Positions 38,924 through 47,900 are shown, counted from the stretch's first letter. The stretch is 64,000 bases of DNA from Anaerolineales bacterium (GCA_030583905.1 CP129481.1:1922001-1986000), one strand, 5' to 3'. The notes: generated by a model not told the origin, from the letters alone. Numbers and translations: made by a program.

Positions 38924-39666
38924 TAGCGCCATCTCCGAATCTCGATTGCGGTGGTGCCGATGAACAAGCCCAGCGCAGTGAGGCTTAAGTTTAGGGTCAG
39001 AGCCCCAAGTGTGACCGTGCCCCGGTTCAGGCTCTGTGAAAAGTGCGAGTTGAGGCTCAAATAGTTGAGCAGTTCACTGGCTTGCGGCAGAAGCCCCGCG
39101 GGCAAGCCGATCAGGAACCACATAAAGAAGAACAGTCCAAGCGTGACGAAGAATGCCGCGAACTGGTTGGTAAAGATCGCGGAGATGCCCACACCCAATG
39201 CCAGGAAGGTGGCGCAGACAAGGATCAAACCAATGTAGGAAGAGAGCACCAGCATCCAGTCGATGCCGGGGGTGACGAAGTTGTTCAATACGATGGGGAA
39301 GACCAATGTCAGCAGGATGATGGAGAGAATAAAGAGCATCGCGCCAAGCCATTTTCCAGCGACCAGCTCAAAGTCACGCACGGGGGCGGTCAGCATCAAC
39401 TCCAAGGTGCCCATGCGGGCTTCATCTGAGAGCAGGCGCATGGTCAGCGCCGGGCTGAGGAAGATCATCAAAAAAATGAACAAACCGTTGATGAGCGTGG
39501 TATCCGGGGCGGGACCGCCGAATAAGGCTTGTTCCGCGCTGAACCACAGGATCAGCGCAAAGTATATGCCGAGCGGCAGAAGGATGGCGAACGCCACCAC
39601 ATATGCCAGCGGACTGTTGAAGTAGTTATCGTATTCGCGTTTTGCAATGGTCCAAATATTTCTCAT
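38923..39666 (-). CDS. ABC-2 type permease, GldF-like
   Basis: This 247-aa permease has six hydrophobic segments. The start NIWTIAKREYDNYFNSPLAY and the block DEARMGTLELMLTAPVRDFE are typical of ABC-2/GldF permeases. It is the second gene of the operon ATPase-permease-GldG-DUF4340, 11 nt after the ATPase. Confidence 0.9.
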   Translation of the reverse strand: MRNIWTIAKREYDNYFNSPLAYVVAFAILLPLGIYFALILWFSAEQALFGGPAPDTTLINGLFIFLMIFLSPALTMRLLSDEARMGTLELMLTAPVRDFELVAGKWLGAMLFILSIILLTLVFPIVLNNFVTPGIDWMLVLSSYIGLILVCATFLALGVGISAIFTNQFAAFFVTLGLFFFMWFLIGLPAGLLPQASELLNYLSLNSHFSQSLNRGTVTLGALTLNLSLTALGLFIGTTAIEIRRWR

Positions 39667-39677
39667 GGGATGCCTCT

Positions 39678-40604
39678 CTACTTCTTTTTGGCGTCATTGC
39701 CGGTGAGTTCAAGGAAGATCTCCTCCAGACTCAAGCCGAGCGGACGGAGTTCGAGCAGGTCGTAGCCGTCCTTGATGATCTGCTTGGCGACCTCGGGACG
39801 CAAATCCTTGCCGGATGCGAATTCGAATTCCACTGCGCCGTCATCATGGGTTTCGACCTTGCGCACACCCTTCACGCTCTTGATCGTATCGGCGAGTTCG
39901 TCCGATTCGCCGCGTACGCGCACGATGACGCGTTCCGCGCCGAGCAGGCGGGCTTGCAGGTTTTCGGTGGTGTCTTCCGCGGCGATCTTTCCTTTATTAA
40001 TAATGAGCACGCGGTCACATAGGTTCTGGGCTTCATATAGGAGGTGGGTGGAGAGCAGGACGGTGCGTTCGCGCCCGATCTCGCGGATCAACTCGCGCAC
40101 TTCCACGACCTGACCGGGGTCGAGACCGATGGTCGGTTCGTCGAGGATCAACACCTCGGGGCGGTGCAGCAGCGCCTGCGCCAGCCCGACCCTTTGGCGC
40201 ATCCCCTTCGACAGGTTGCCAATGTAGCCGTTGGCGCGGTCGATCAAGCCGACCATATCCAGCACTTCGTTAACGCGGTCGTCCACGTTCGGGATGTGGC
40301 GTAATTCGCCCATGAATTTCAGATAATCAAAAACCGCCATATCCGTGTACAACGGGACTGTCTCCGGCAGGTAGCCGACGCGCTTGCGGACTTCAAGCGA
40401 CTCTTCGACCACGTCATATCCCGCCACAATGGCTTCGCCGTCCGTGGGCGGCATGTACCCGGTCAGGATGCGCATGGTGGTGGTTTTCCCCGCCCCGTTG
40501 GGTCCGAGGAACCCGACGATCTCGCCCTGCTGTGCATCAAAGCTCAAGTTATGAATGGCGCGCCGCGCGCCGTAGTCCTTGGTAAGACCACTAACTTTGA
40601 TCAT
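39678..40604 (-). CDS. ABC transporter ATPase, GldA-like
   Basis: This 308-aa ATPase has Walker A GPNGAGKTTT, signature LSKGMRQRVGLAQAL, Walker B VLILDEPTIGLD and the H-loop STHLL. A C-terminal extension of about 85 residues is present, as in GldA/NatA types. ATG 40604 (MIKVSGLTKDYG) has AAGGAGAGG directly before it, so it is preferred over the earlier in-frame TTG. It is the first gene of the operon. Confidence 0.93.
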   Translation of the reverse strand: MIKVSGLTKDYGARRAIHNLSFDAQQGEIVGFLGPNGAGKTTTMRILTGYMPPTDGEAIVAGYDVVEESLEVRKRVGYLPETVPLYTDMAVFDYLKFMGELRHIPNVDDRVNEVLDMVGLIDRANGYIGNLSKGMRQRVGLAQALLHRPEVLILDEPTIGLDPGQVVEVRELIREIGRERTVLLSTHLLYEAQNLCDRVLIINKGKIAAEDTTENLQARLLGAERVIVRVRGESDELADTIKSVKGVRKVETHDDGAVEFEFASGKDLRPEVAKQIIKDGYDLLELRPLGLSLEEIFLELTGNDAKKK

Positions 40605-40772
40605 TGCCTCTCCTTGCAATTCGGTTGAATAAATAAATGGGACTTTCGCAAAGAAAAGACACAGCCCGTGGGCGGTGCCTTTTCTGCCGTTGATTACTAT
40701 ACAATAATACGAGATGCGAAGTCAAGCGGTGAATCAACCTCTAATCGAACGCTAATCTTGGATGCCCTCGGC

Positions 40773-40778
40773 TATAAT
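40773..40778 (+). promoter_or_regulatory. -10 of alaX-like gene, placed for a leaderless mRNA
   Basis: TATAAT ends six bases before the ATG at 40785, so transcription is predicted to begin at the A of the start codon. No Shine-Dalgarno is present. Confidence 0.6.
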
Positions 40779-40784
40779 GAGTGC

Positions 40785-41504
40785 ATGACCGAGCTTCTCT
40801 ACCAAACCGATGCTTATCTAAAGCAGTTTTCCGCCACCGTTCTCTCGTCGGATGCGGAAACCCGCGCTGTTGTGCTGGATCGCTCCGCGTTTTACCCCGG
40901 CGGGGGAGGACAGCCCTGCGATGTTGGAACGCTTGAATCCGGTGGCGTGACCTACACTGTGGAAAAAGTAAAGAAGCAGGGCGACGACGTCCTGCACTTT
41001 CTCGGCGGGACTGAGCCTTTGCCTGCCGCCGGGTCCGCCTCTTCCGGGACCTTGGACTGGGTACGGCGCTTCAAGCTGATGCGCACCCATACGGCGTTGC
41101 ATGTCCTGTGCGGCGTGGTCTTCCGCGATTACGGCGCGAAGGTCACCGGCGGGGATATGGAGCCGCTCAAGGGGCGCATGGACTTTGAATTCGAGACCAT
41201 GCGCGGGGAGTTGGTGCGTGAGATCGAAGCGGCAGTCAACCTCGAGGTCCGGCAGGGACGCGCGATTCAGGTCAAAATTCTCCCGCGGGAAGAGGTGTTC
41301 CAGATCCCCGACCTGATTCGTACCAAGATCAATCTGCTGCCCGAGGGGATCCTGCAAGTCCGCACGGTGGAGATTATCGGGCTCGACCTGCAAGCCGATG
41401 GTGGGACGCATGTTGCGAATACGTCTGAGGTGGGTACGGTCAAGGTGACGGATTACAAAAGCAAGGGCGCCATCAACAAGCGTATTTACATCGAAGTGGA
41501 GTAG
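40785..41504 (+). CDS. Alanyl-tRNA editing protein (AlaX type)
   Basis: It hydrolyses mischarged Ser- or Gly-tRNA(Ala) in trans. The 239-aa protein has the AlaRS editing fold: FYPGGGGQPCD, the zinc motif HTALH (His102, His106), and DGGTHV (His209) followed by NTSEVG. It lacks an aminoacylation domain. The start at 40785 matches the family (YQTDAYLKQF); the upstream extension contains the promoter. Confidence 0.93.
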   Translation: MTELLYQTDAYLKQFSATVLSSDAETRAVVLDRSAFYPGGGGQPCDVGTLESGGVTYTVEKVKKQGDDVLHFLGGTEPLPAAGSASSGTLDWVRRFKLMRTHTALHVLCGVVFRDYGAKVTGGDMEPLKGRMDFEFETMRGELVREIEAAVNLEVRQGRAIQVKILPREEVFQIPDLIRTKINLLPEGILQVRTVEIIGLDLQADGGTHVANTSEVGTVKVTDYKSKGAINKRIYIEVE

Positions 41505-41540
41505 TCCAAATAGGGGAGACGGATTTCGCGAGCCGTGTTT

Positions 41541-41546
41541 TATAAT
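41541..41546 (+). promoter_or_regulatory. -10 of the small lipoprotein gene
   Basis: TATAAT lies about 50 nt before the ATG. The -35 region is not clear. AAGGAG precedes the start codon. Confidence 0.45.
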
Positions 41547-41595
41547 TCTTTCGCATAACAACTTTTGCTGTAAAAAAACAAAGGAGAATGTAAAA

Positions 41596-42012
41596 ATGAA
41601 ATCCAAGAAGCTTTCGATCCTGCTGGCGCTGGCGGCGTTGATCATTTCCACGCTGGCATGCGCGATGGGTGAACCGACTTTGAGCAATGTCCGCACGGCG
41701 AGGGATCAGGATGGCAATCAAACCACTTCTGTGTTCGGCACATTTGATACGGTGTATGTTGTCAGTGACCTGAGCAATGGCGTGCTGGGGAATGTGGTCA
41801 CATCCAATTGGTATGCGGTGGATGTGGCGGATACGGAACCGAACTTCCTGATCGATTCTGCGGATATCCTAGTGGAAGAAGATTCGTTCAGCGGCACCAT
41901 TTACTTCTTCTTCCCGCCCCCGGTCAATGGACAGTGGCCCGTCGGCACCTATAAGGTGGAAGTCCTTTTCAATGGTGTGCTGGTCAACACGGTCAATTTC
42001 TCGGTGCAATAA
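41596..42012 (+). CDS. Small exported lipoprotein
   Basis: This 138-aa protein has a lipoprotein signal (SILLALAALIISTLAC, lipobox LAC with Cys22). The mature part is a single beta-rich domain with an Ig-like pattern (SGTIYFFFPPPVNGQWPVGT, then YKVEVLFNGVLVNTVNFSV). It should be tethered to the outer face of the membrane. No family is recognised. It has its own promoter and a strong terminator. Confidence 0.75.
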   Translation: MKSKKLSILLALAALIISTLACAMGEPTLSNVRTARDQDGNQTTSVFGTFDTVYVVSDLSNGVLGNVVTSNWYAVDVADTEPNFLIDSADILVEEDSFSGTIYFFFPPPVNGQWPVGTYKVEVLFNGVLVNTVNFSVQ

Positions 42013-42034
42013 ACGGTTTTCTGCAAGGTGCTTT

Positions 42035-42066
42035 GCGGTCTCCTGTATACAGGAGACCGCTTTTTT
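42035..42066 (+). terminator. Terminator after lipoprotein gene
   Basis: A 26-nt perfect palindrome (42035-42060) is followed by TTTTTT. Confidence 0.88.
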
Positions 42067-42131
42067 GTTTTCGCATAGAGATATCCTGATTGCAAAAATC
42101 GAGCAAATTTGCCCTATTCTCATTTTTCTCT

Positions 42132-42137
42132 TATAAT
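42132..42137 (+). promoter_or_regulatory. -10 of TIR-FGE gene
   Basis: TATAAT lies about 80 nt before the ATG, with a weak -35 (TTTGCC at 42108-42113, 18 nt away). Confidence 0.45.
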
Positions 42138-42218
42138 CCCGTTATCGGGAAACTATCAGTGAGCCGACCTCTCCGCTTTTTTTCTACGATGCAGCGACTG
42201 AAAGTTAGGGATTAATTT

Positions 42219-43745
42219 ATGGCGCGTATTGAAAAAACCGTTTTTATTAGTTATCGTCGCAAGGATGTATCTTGGGCTCTGGCGGTGTACCAGGATTTGA
42301 CGCATCGTGGTTATGATGTTTTTTTTGATTTTACAAGTATTTCAGGCGGGGATTTTGAACAGATTATCCTAAGCAATATAAAAGCTCGCGCCCACTTTGT
42401 GCTGATATTAACTCCAACTGCTCTTGACCGGTGCAGTGAACCAGACGATTGGCTCAGGCGTGAAATTGAAACTGGGATTGATGAAAAACGCAATATCATC
42501 CCGCTATTTTTTGATGGTTTTAGTTTTGGAGCTACTGACATCCCGGAAAAATTGACGGGTAAATTAGCGAGCCTTAGTCGCTATAATGGGATGAATGTAC
42601 ATCAGGATTATTTCCTGGAAGCCATGACGCGCTTGCGTACAAGATTCTTAAGCATTCCTTTGGATACTGTATTGCATCCCATGTCTCCCAAAGTGCAGGA
42701 AGTGGTCTTGGAAGAACAACGTGCTGCAAATAAGGCTGCATGGCTGGCAAAGGTAAGAGCAGAATTTGATGCGATAAGGAAGAGATTAAAGGAAACTGTT
42801 GGAAAAATAAAATCTTTGATTCCGTCAAGTTCTCGTGTTTTTGCTATCGGATGGGTAGTTTTGATTGGTTTGCTTTTATTTGGAATAAATGCATTACTGA
42901 ATGGCCCTCCCGCAGGCCCTTCTGAAAGTACCCCCGCGCCAATAAGAACATCTATAAGCCCTCTACTTACGCGGACGAATATGCCGCCACCTACATTTCC
43001 ACCCAACCCTGGCATAGGCTCGATTATGATCTCAGAAAAAGATGATATGGTTTTAGTCTTCGTCCCAGCCGGGGAATTCACGATGGGAAGCGATAGTGGC
43101 GGTTCAGATGTAAAACCAGTTCATCAAGTATCTCTGGACGCCTTCTGGATTGACCAAACTGAAGTGACCAACACCATGTATGCCAAATGTGTCGCGGATG
43201 GAGGATGTAAGCCACCTTCATCTTCGAGATCGAAGACTCGTATCCATTATTTCGGCAATTCCGTGTTCGACGAATTTCCCGTCATACATGTAGATTGGCA
43301 TCAAGCAGAAGCATATTGTGAGTGGGCAGGAAGGAAGTTGCCTACCGAAGCGCAATGGGAAAAAGCTGCGCGTGGGACGGATGGGCGCGTCTATCCCTGG
43401 GGGGAAAATATTGATTGTTTCTATGCTAATTATTGGGGTCAAGTTAAAGGGTGTGTTGGGGATACGTCTGAGGCTGGCAGTTATGAAAGCGGAAAAAGCC
43501 TTTACGGCTCTTATGATATGGCGGGCAATGTGTCGGAATGGGTGTACGACTGGTATGATAGCAATTACTATCAGATTTCTCCATTATCCAACCCGACGGG
43601 ACCGATTTCGGGGTCGTCTCGAGTATTACGGGGAGGCTCTTGGAACGTATCAGATGAAGTTGTCCGTTCAATCTTCCGCTATAGGAACGATCCGACAAAT
43701 ACGAAAAACTACATCGGTTTTCGTTGCTCTCTCTCACATCCTTAG
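42219..43745 (+). CDS. TIR-TM-FGE-like receptor protein
   Basis: This 508-aa protein has an N-terminal TIR domain (about 5-140: VFISYRRKDV, DVFFD, and Glu82 in WLRREIE as candidate NADase Glu), a coiled region, and one TM helix (about 207-227). After a Pro/Thr-rich spacer comes a C-terminal formylglycine-generating-enzyme/sulfatase-modifying-factor fold (about 274-505: FVPAGEFTMGS, LPTEAQWEKAARG, YDMAGNVSEWV, RVLRGGSWN, GFRC). TIR should be inside and FGE outside. The two active-site Cys of true FGE are absent (VRSIFRYR region), so the domain may bind ligands. The gene is AT-rich compared with its neighbours, suggesting transfer. Confidence 0.88.
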   Translation: MARIEKTVFISYRRKDVSWALAVYQDLTHRGYDVFFDFTSISGGDFEQIILSNIKARAHFVLILTPTALDRCSEPDDWLRREIETGIDEKRNIIPLFFDGFSFGATDIPEKLTGKLASLSRYNGMNVHQDYFLEAMTRLRTRFLSIPLDTVLHPMSPKVQEVVLEEQRAANKAAWLAKVRAEFDAIRKRLKETVGKIKSLIPSSSRVFAIGWVVLIGLLLFGINALLNGPPAGPSESTPAPIRTSISPLLTRTNMPPPTFPPNPGIGSIMISEKDDMVLVFVPAGEFTMGSDSGGSDVKPVHQVSLDAFWIDQTEVTNTMYAKCVADGGCKPPSSSRSKTRIHYFGNSVFDEFPVIHVDWHQAEAYCEWAGRKLPTEAQWEKAARGTDGRVYPWGENIDCFYANYWGQVKGCVGDTSEAGSYESGKSLYGSYDMAGNVSEWVYDWYDSNYYQISPLSNPTGPISGSSRVLRGGSWNVSDEVVRSIFRYRNDPTNTKNYIGFRCSLSHP

Positions 43746-43844
43746 TTCTTCTGAAATGCCGAGTCTGTACTCCTAAAAACTGAAGCGGAGAGCTGGAGGA
43801 CTTGCCCTCCCGGTGTTTTTGAGATCGGGCAATACCTACTATAG

Positions 43845-43875
43845 GCCCTCCGAGTTTTTGAAAAACTCGGAGGGC
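43845..43875 (+). terminator. Hairpin between TIR-FGE and CBS genes
   Basis: A 15-bp perfect inverted repeat (43845-43859 with 43861-43875) has a short T-rich tail. It lies about 50 nt before the next start. Confidence 0.6.
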
Positions 43876-43922
43876 TGTTCTTAAAAGACGGTAAAATATC
43901 TTCCAACCAAGGAGAGACTACC

Positions 43923-45335
43923 GTGATTGGATTACCCGAATCAAAAGAGAGAAGAGTCTTCAATAACGTCATCGGCGCGATGGGGAATACGCCGCTCGTC
44001 AAACTGGAGCGCATTGGACGCGACCTGCCCGTTCCGCTGTATGCCAAACTGGAGTTCATGAATCCCGGCGGGTCGGTCAAGGACCGGGTTGGAGCGAACA
44101 TCATCGAGCAGGCGGAGAAGCGCGGCGAGATAAAACCCGGCGGGACGATCGTCGAAGCCACATCCGGCAACACGGGCGTCGGTCTCGCCATCGCGGCGGC
44201 ATTGAAGGGATACAAGACCATCTTCGTCATGCCGGATAAAATGAGCAATGAAAAGATCCTTTTGTTGCGGGCGTACGGGGCGAAGGTGGTTATCACCCCC
44301 ACGGCGGTCGGACCTGATGATCCGCGTTCTTATTATGAGGTGGCAAAGCGTTTTGCGCGTGAAACGCCCAATGCAATTCTGGCAAATCAATATCACAACC
44401 CTGATAACCCGAAGACCCATGAGTTGAGCACCGGTCCCGAATTGTGGGAACAGACCGAAGGGAAGCTGACCGATGTCATCATTGGCATTGGCACGGGCGG
44501 AACGATCACCGGTGTGGGGCGTTATCTCAAATCCAAGAATCCGAACATTACCATTGTCGGCGTGGACATCGAAGGCTCGATTCTGACCGAGATCTGGCAG
44601 AACAAGGGCATCATTCCGCCGGGCGCGTATCCCAAAACTTATAAGGTGGAGGGCATCGGTGAGGACTTTTTGCCGTCCACGATGGAGATCAATTATGTGG
44701 ACGCCATTGAGCGCGCAGGCGATAAGGAATCATTTTTATGGGCGCGTCAACTCGTGCGGCAGGAGGGAATTTTCGCGGGCGGTTCATCCGGTTCTGCGAT
44801 CGCAGGCGCGATCAAATATTGCCGCAAACTTCAGCCGGGTCGCCTGCCCGTAGTCATTCTCCCTGATTCCGGTTCGCGCTATCTCTCCAAATTCTATGAT
44901 GACAAGTGGATGCGCGAGTTCGGCTTCCTTTCAATGGAATTCGGTGAAACGGCTCTGGGCGACCTGTTGATTGCCAAGCCGAACAAAGCCTTGATCACCG
45001 CGACGATCGGCGACTCGATCCGCAAGGTGGTTTCGGTGATGCACCAGCATGCCGTATCCCAAATGCCGGTCGTCGGCGAGGATGGAACGCTTGTCGGTCT
45101 CATCGAAGAGGTGGATCTGCTCAATCACATGCTCGAGGAACACGATCACAGCCATGACGAGAAGATCGACTCGCTTGTGCAGAACGCGAATGCGGTCTTT
45201 CCGCCCGAAACCTCGCTGGATGAAGCCATGCCATCCCTCACCGCAGGGCTTGCCCTGATCGTGATCGATCAGAGCAAACCCATCGGCATCCTGACCAAGA
45301 TCGATGTCCTGGATTATCTGGCAGGGAAGATATAG
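43923..45335 (+). CDS. Cystathionine beta-synthase with C-terminal CBS pair
   Basis: This 470-aa PLP enzyme is of the fold-type II cysteine synthase family. Lys53 (NPGGSVKDR) binds PLP, with SGNTG and GIGTGGTITG as substrate and phosphate loops. The C-terminal part (about 345-470) has two CBS motifs (HQHAVSQMPVVGEDG, then GILTKIDVLDYL), giving a cystathionine beta-synthase rather than simple cysteine synthase. A His-rich stretch (EEHDHSHDEK) lies between the motifs. The start is GTG with GGAGAG upstream. Confidence 0.9.
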   Translation: MIGLPESKERRVFNNVIGAMGNTPLVKLERIGRDLPVPLYAKLEFMNPGGSVKDRVGANIIEQAEKRGEIKPGGTIVEATSGNTGVGLAIAAALKGYKTIFVMPDKMSNEKILLLRAYGAKVVITPTAVGPDDPRSYYEVAKRFARETPNAILANQYHNPDNPKTHELSTGPELWEQTEGKLTDVIIGIGTGGTITGVGRYLKSKNPNITIVGVDIEGSILTEIWQNKGIIPPGAYPKTYKVEGIGEDFLPSTMEINYVDAIERAGDKESFLWARQLVRQEGIFAGGSSGSAIAGAIKYCRKLQPGRLPVVILPDSGSRYLSKFYDDKWMREFGFLSMEFGETALGDLLIAKPNKALITATIGDSIRKVVSVMHQHAVSQMPVVGEDGTLVGLIEEVDLLNHMLEEHDHSHDEKIDSLVQNANAVFPPETSLDEAMPSLTAGLALIVIDQSKPIGILTKIDVLDYLAGKI

Positions 45336-45434
45336 GGAACATAACGCCAAGGAACTCGTCGAAGTTGGGAGGTGTAGAATCTCCCAACTCGTCAACTTGC
45401 CGGAAATGGGGTGTATTTGAGTTGTTCTCCCGGC

Positions 45435-45463
45435 TTGACATTCACATAAAACCGTCATAAAGT
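45435..45463 (+). promoter_or_regulatory. Promoter of the diguanylate cyclase gene
   Basis: TTGACA (45435-45440) and TAAAGT (45458-45463) are 17 nt apart. The leader of about 95 nt has a small hairpin (GGCGT/ACGCC at 45483-45497) and AAGGAG before the ATG. Confidence 0.65.
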
Positions 45464-45563
45464 TATATAAGGCGTCAAGGTTGGCGTTATGGACGCCGGT
45501 TGGTCTTTCAACTACGAAGTTTTCATGGATGCCTTCTTTGGACTTGGGTAAGGAGTTCCTCGA

Positions 45564-47387
45564 ATGCCTTTTTCCGCTCATTCGGATAGATCGCTGGAGA
45601 GACGCACGCTGGAAGCGCGTTTGCGGATCAGCGAGTTTGCCCATTCCCATTCGCTTTCAGAACTCCTGCAAAGGACACTTGATGAAGCCGAGAAGCTGAC
45701 GGACAGCGCCATCAGCTTCTTTCATTTTTTGGATGATGACCAGAACACGATCTGGCTGCAGAGTTGGTCCACAAATACCTTGAAAAATGCCTGTACTGCT
45801 GAGGGGAAACTTTTGCACTATGACATGGATATGGCGGGAGTGTGGGTGGATTGCGTCCGCGAACGGCGCCCCATTATTTATAACGATTATCCGAGCCTGC
45901 CGCATAGAAAAGGTTTGCCCGAAGGACATGCTCCACTGGTCAGGATCCTGACCGTTCCCATTGCCCGAGGCGGAAAGGTCGTCGCCATTTTGGGGGTGGG
46001 GAACAAGGACGTTGACTATGATGAGGCGGATGTGAATGTCATCCATCTGCTCGCGGACCTTGCGTGGGATATTACGCTTGCCAAACGCAATGAAGAGACG
46101 TTGAAAGCCGGCGAATCAGGCTATCGCGCCATCATGGATGAAGCGTCTGACGGGATTTTTATCGCAGATCCGTTGGGACACTATATTGATGTCAATCGCG
46201 CGGGCTGTGCGCTGACAGGGTATGCGCGCGAGGAAATTTTAAAACGCTGTATTAATGAGCTGCTTGCGGATAATTTTCCCGTTTTCGATTACCTTGATCA
46301 ACTTCAGAAGGGGAACAGCATTCTGTTCGAATGGGAACTGCACCGGAAGGATGGGTCAACCATCCCGGTGGAGATCAGTGCGAAGATCCTGGAGGATGGG
46401 CGGATTCAGGGGATCGTCCGCGATATCACGAAGCGGAAGCGTGAGGAGGAGCGCGTCCGTTATCTCGCCTTCATCATGGATCGGATCTCAAGCGCTGTGA
46501 TCTCCATCGATGCGGATTTGCGCATCGTGCGCTGGAATGCCGCCGCTGAGCGGCTGTATGGCTGGCGGGAATCGGATGCGATCGGCAAGCTGCTGGACGA
46601 TGTCTGCCGCACGGAGTTCATTGACGGTCAGCAGGAAGATGCCAGAAATACACTTCTGTGCAACAAGTTTTGGACCGGGGAGTTAAAACAGCATCACCAT
46701 GACGGCAGGGAATTGTGGGTATCCGCCTCTGTCACGTTGCTGGAGGATGATGGCGGAAGGATTATTGGTGGTGTGACCATCAATCATGATATTACCGAGC
46801 GGAAACAGGCGGAGGAGGAACTTCGCCGCACGAAGGATGCGATCGAGGAAATTAATCAGGTCCTTCAACGAGCCTTCGAGCGCGAGCAGACCGCGTCACG
46901 CACGGACAGTTTGACGGGTTTATTCAACCGTCGTTATTTTTTCGAATTACTTGAATATGAGTTTAACGCGTCCCGCCGTTATCAGCGTCCGCTTTCAATC
47001 GCCATGTTCGACATTGACCTGTTCAAACAGATCAACGATACAGCGGGTCACCTGGCTGGGGATGGGGTGCTGAAGCAGATCGCGGACCTGGTGCGAGGAC
47101 AGCTGCGCGATTCCGATGTTCTTTCGCGCTATGGCGGTGATGAATTTGTGATATTAATTCCCAGCAGCGGGGCAAAAGGCACGGTTGCAATGTTGGAACG
47201 AGTCCATCAGATCGTACGGTCCACATGCATCGTTTTTGACGGAAAGCATATCCCCATCACCATCAGCATCGGCGTTGCGAGTTTACAGCCGGCTATGACG
47301 ACATCTGAAGAATTGCTGCGCGTTGCTGATCAGGCGTTATATGAAGCGAAGAAAAATGGAAGGAATTGCACTGTCATTAAGGAATAG
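45564..47387 (+). CDS. Diguanylate cyclase with GAF-PAS-PAS-GGDEF domains
   Basis: This 607-aa cytosolic enzyme makes c-di-GMP from two GTP. Residues about 18-170 form a GAF domain (LTVPIARGGKVVAILGVGNK). Two PAS domains follow (about 182-300: SDGIFIADPLGHYIDVNRAG; about 305-425: RIVRWNAAAERLYGW). A GGDEF domain (about 445-607) has the intact signature GGDEF at 524-528 and an inhibitory site RDSD at 515-518. No EAL domain is present. The sensory ligands are unknown. It is the likely source of signal for the riboswitches at 1681-1948. Confidence 0.95.
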   Translation: MPFSAHSDRSLERRTLEARLRISEFAHSHSLSELLQRTLDEAEKLTDSAISFFHFLDDDQNTIWLQSWSTNTLKNACTAEGKLLHYDMDMAGVWVDCVRERRPIIYNDYPSLPHRKGLPEGHAPLVRILTVPIARGGKVVAILGVGNKDVDYDEADVNVIHLLADLAWDITLAKRNEETLKAGESGYRAIMDEASDGIFIADPLGHYIDVNRAGCALTGYAREEILKRCINELLADNFPVFDYLDQLQKGNSILFEWELHRKDGSTIPVEISAKILEDGRIQGIVRDITKRKREEERVRYLAFIMDRISSAVISIDADLRIVRWNAAAERLYGWRESDAIGKLLDDVCRTEFIDGQQEDARNTLLCNKFWTGELKQHHHDGRELWVSASVTLLEDDGGRIIGGVTINHDITERKQAEEELRRTKDAIEEINQVLQRAFEREQTASRTDSLTGLFNRRYFFELLEYEFNASRRYQRPLSIAMFDIDLFKQINDTAGHLAGDGVLKQIADLVRGQLRDSDVLSRYGGDEFVILIPSSGAKGTVAMLERVHQIVRSTCIVFDGKHIPITISIGVASLQPAMTTSEELLRVADQALYEAKKNGRNCTVIKE

Positions 47388-47463
47388 GGTGGATATATAT
47401 TGTCGCCACCTTTGTATCCGGCGCAAAGTCTGGAAGCATTCCGGTGCCACTTTTTTCTCCTGC

Positions 47464-47469
47464 TATAAT
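47464..47469 (+). promoter_or_regulatory. -10 of yjbQ-like gene, placed for a leaderless mRNA
   Basis: TATAAT ends five bases before ATG 47475 (ATGATG), with no Shine-Dalgarno. Transcription would start at the first or within the second ATG. Confidence 0.55.
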
Positions 47470-47474
47470 CCGCC

Positions 47475-47900
47475 ATGATGAATTGGCATAAGACCACACT
47501 CGAAATCCACACTTCCGGCAAGGGACTTCACGACATCACCTCGACCATCCGTGCACAGTTAAAGGAGTGGAACGTCCGCGAAGGGATGTGTTTTTTATTC
47601 CTGCAACACACCAGCGCTTCTCTGGTTATCAGCGAAAACTGGGATCCAACCGCCCGCGCCGACTTGGAAACCTTTATGGAGCGCCTCGTCCCCGAACGGG
47701 AGAGTTGGTACACGCACGATCTCGAAGGACCCGATGACGCCACTTCCCACATCCGCGCCATGCTGACGGATACCAGCCTCACCATCCCTGTGGATGACGG
47801 CGAACTTTCCCTTGGCGCCTGGCAGGGAGTGTACGTTTTTGAGCATCGCGCCCGTCCACATAGGCGGAAGGTTTTGATGCGAGTGCTGGCAGTTGAATAA
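47475..47900 (+). CDS. YjbQ/UPF0047 family protein
   Basis: This 141-aa protein matches UPF0047: FLQHTSASLVISENWDPTAR, then ESWYTHDLEGPDDATSHIRAML, then LGAWQGVYVFEHR. Conserved His and Asp residues form a metal site; some members show weak thiamine-phosphate synthase activity. The true role is unsettled. The mRNA looks leaderless. Confidence 0.92.
   Translation: MMNWHKTTLEIHTSGKGLHDITSTIRAQLKEWNVREGMCFLFLQHTSASLVISENWDPTARADLETFMERLVPERESWYTHDLEGPDDATSHIRAMLTDTSLTIPVDDGELSLGAWQGVYVFEHRARPHRRKVLMRVLAVE

Noticed and set aside
43600..43745. Diversity-generating retroelement target at the 3' end of the TIR-FGE gene
   Set aside because: No reverse transcriptase, template repeat or Avd gene is in the window; only the fold makes it possible.
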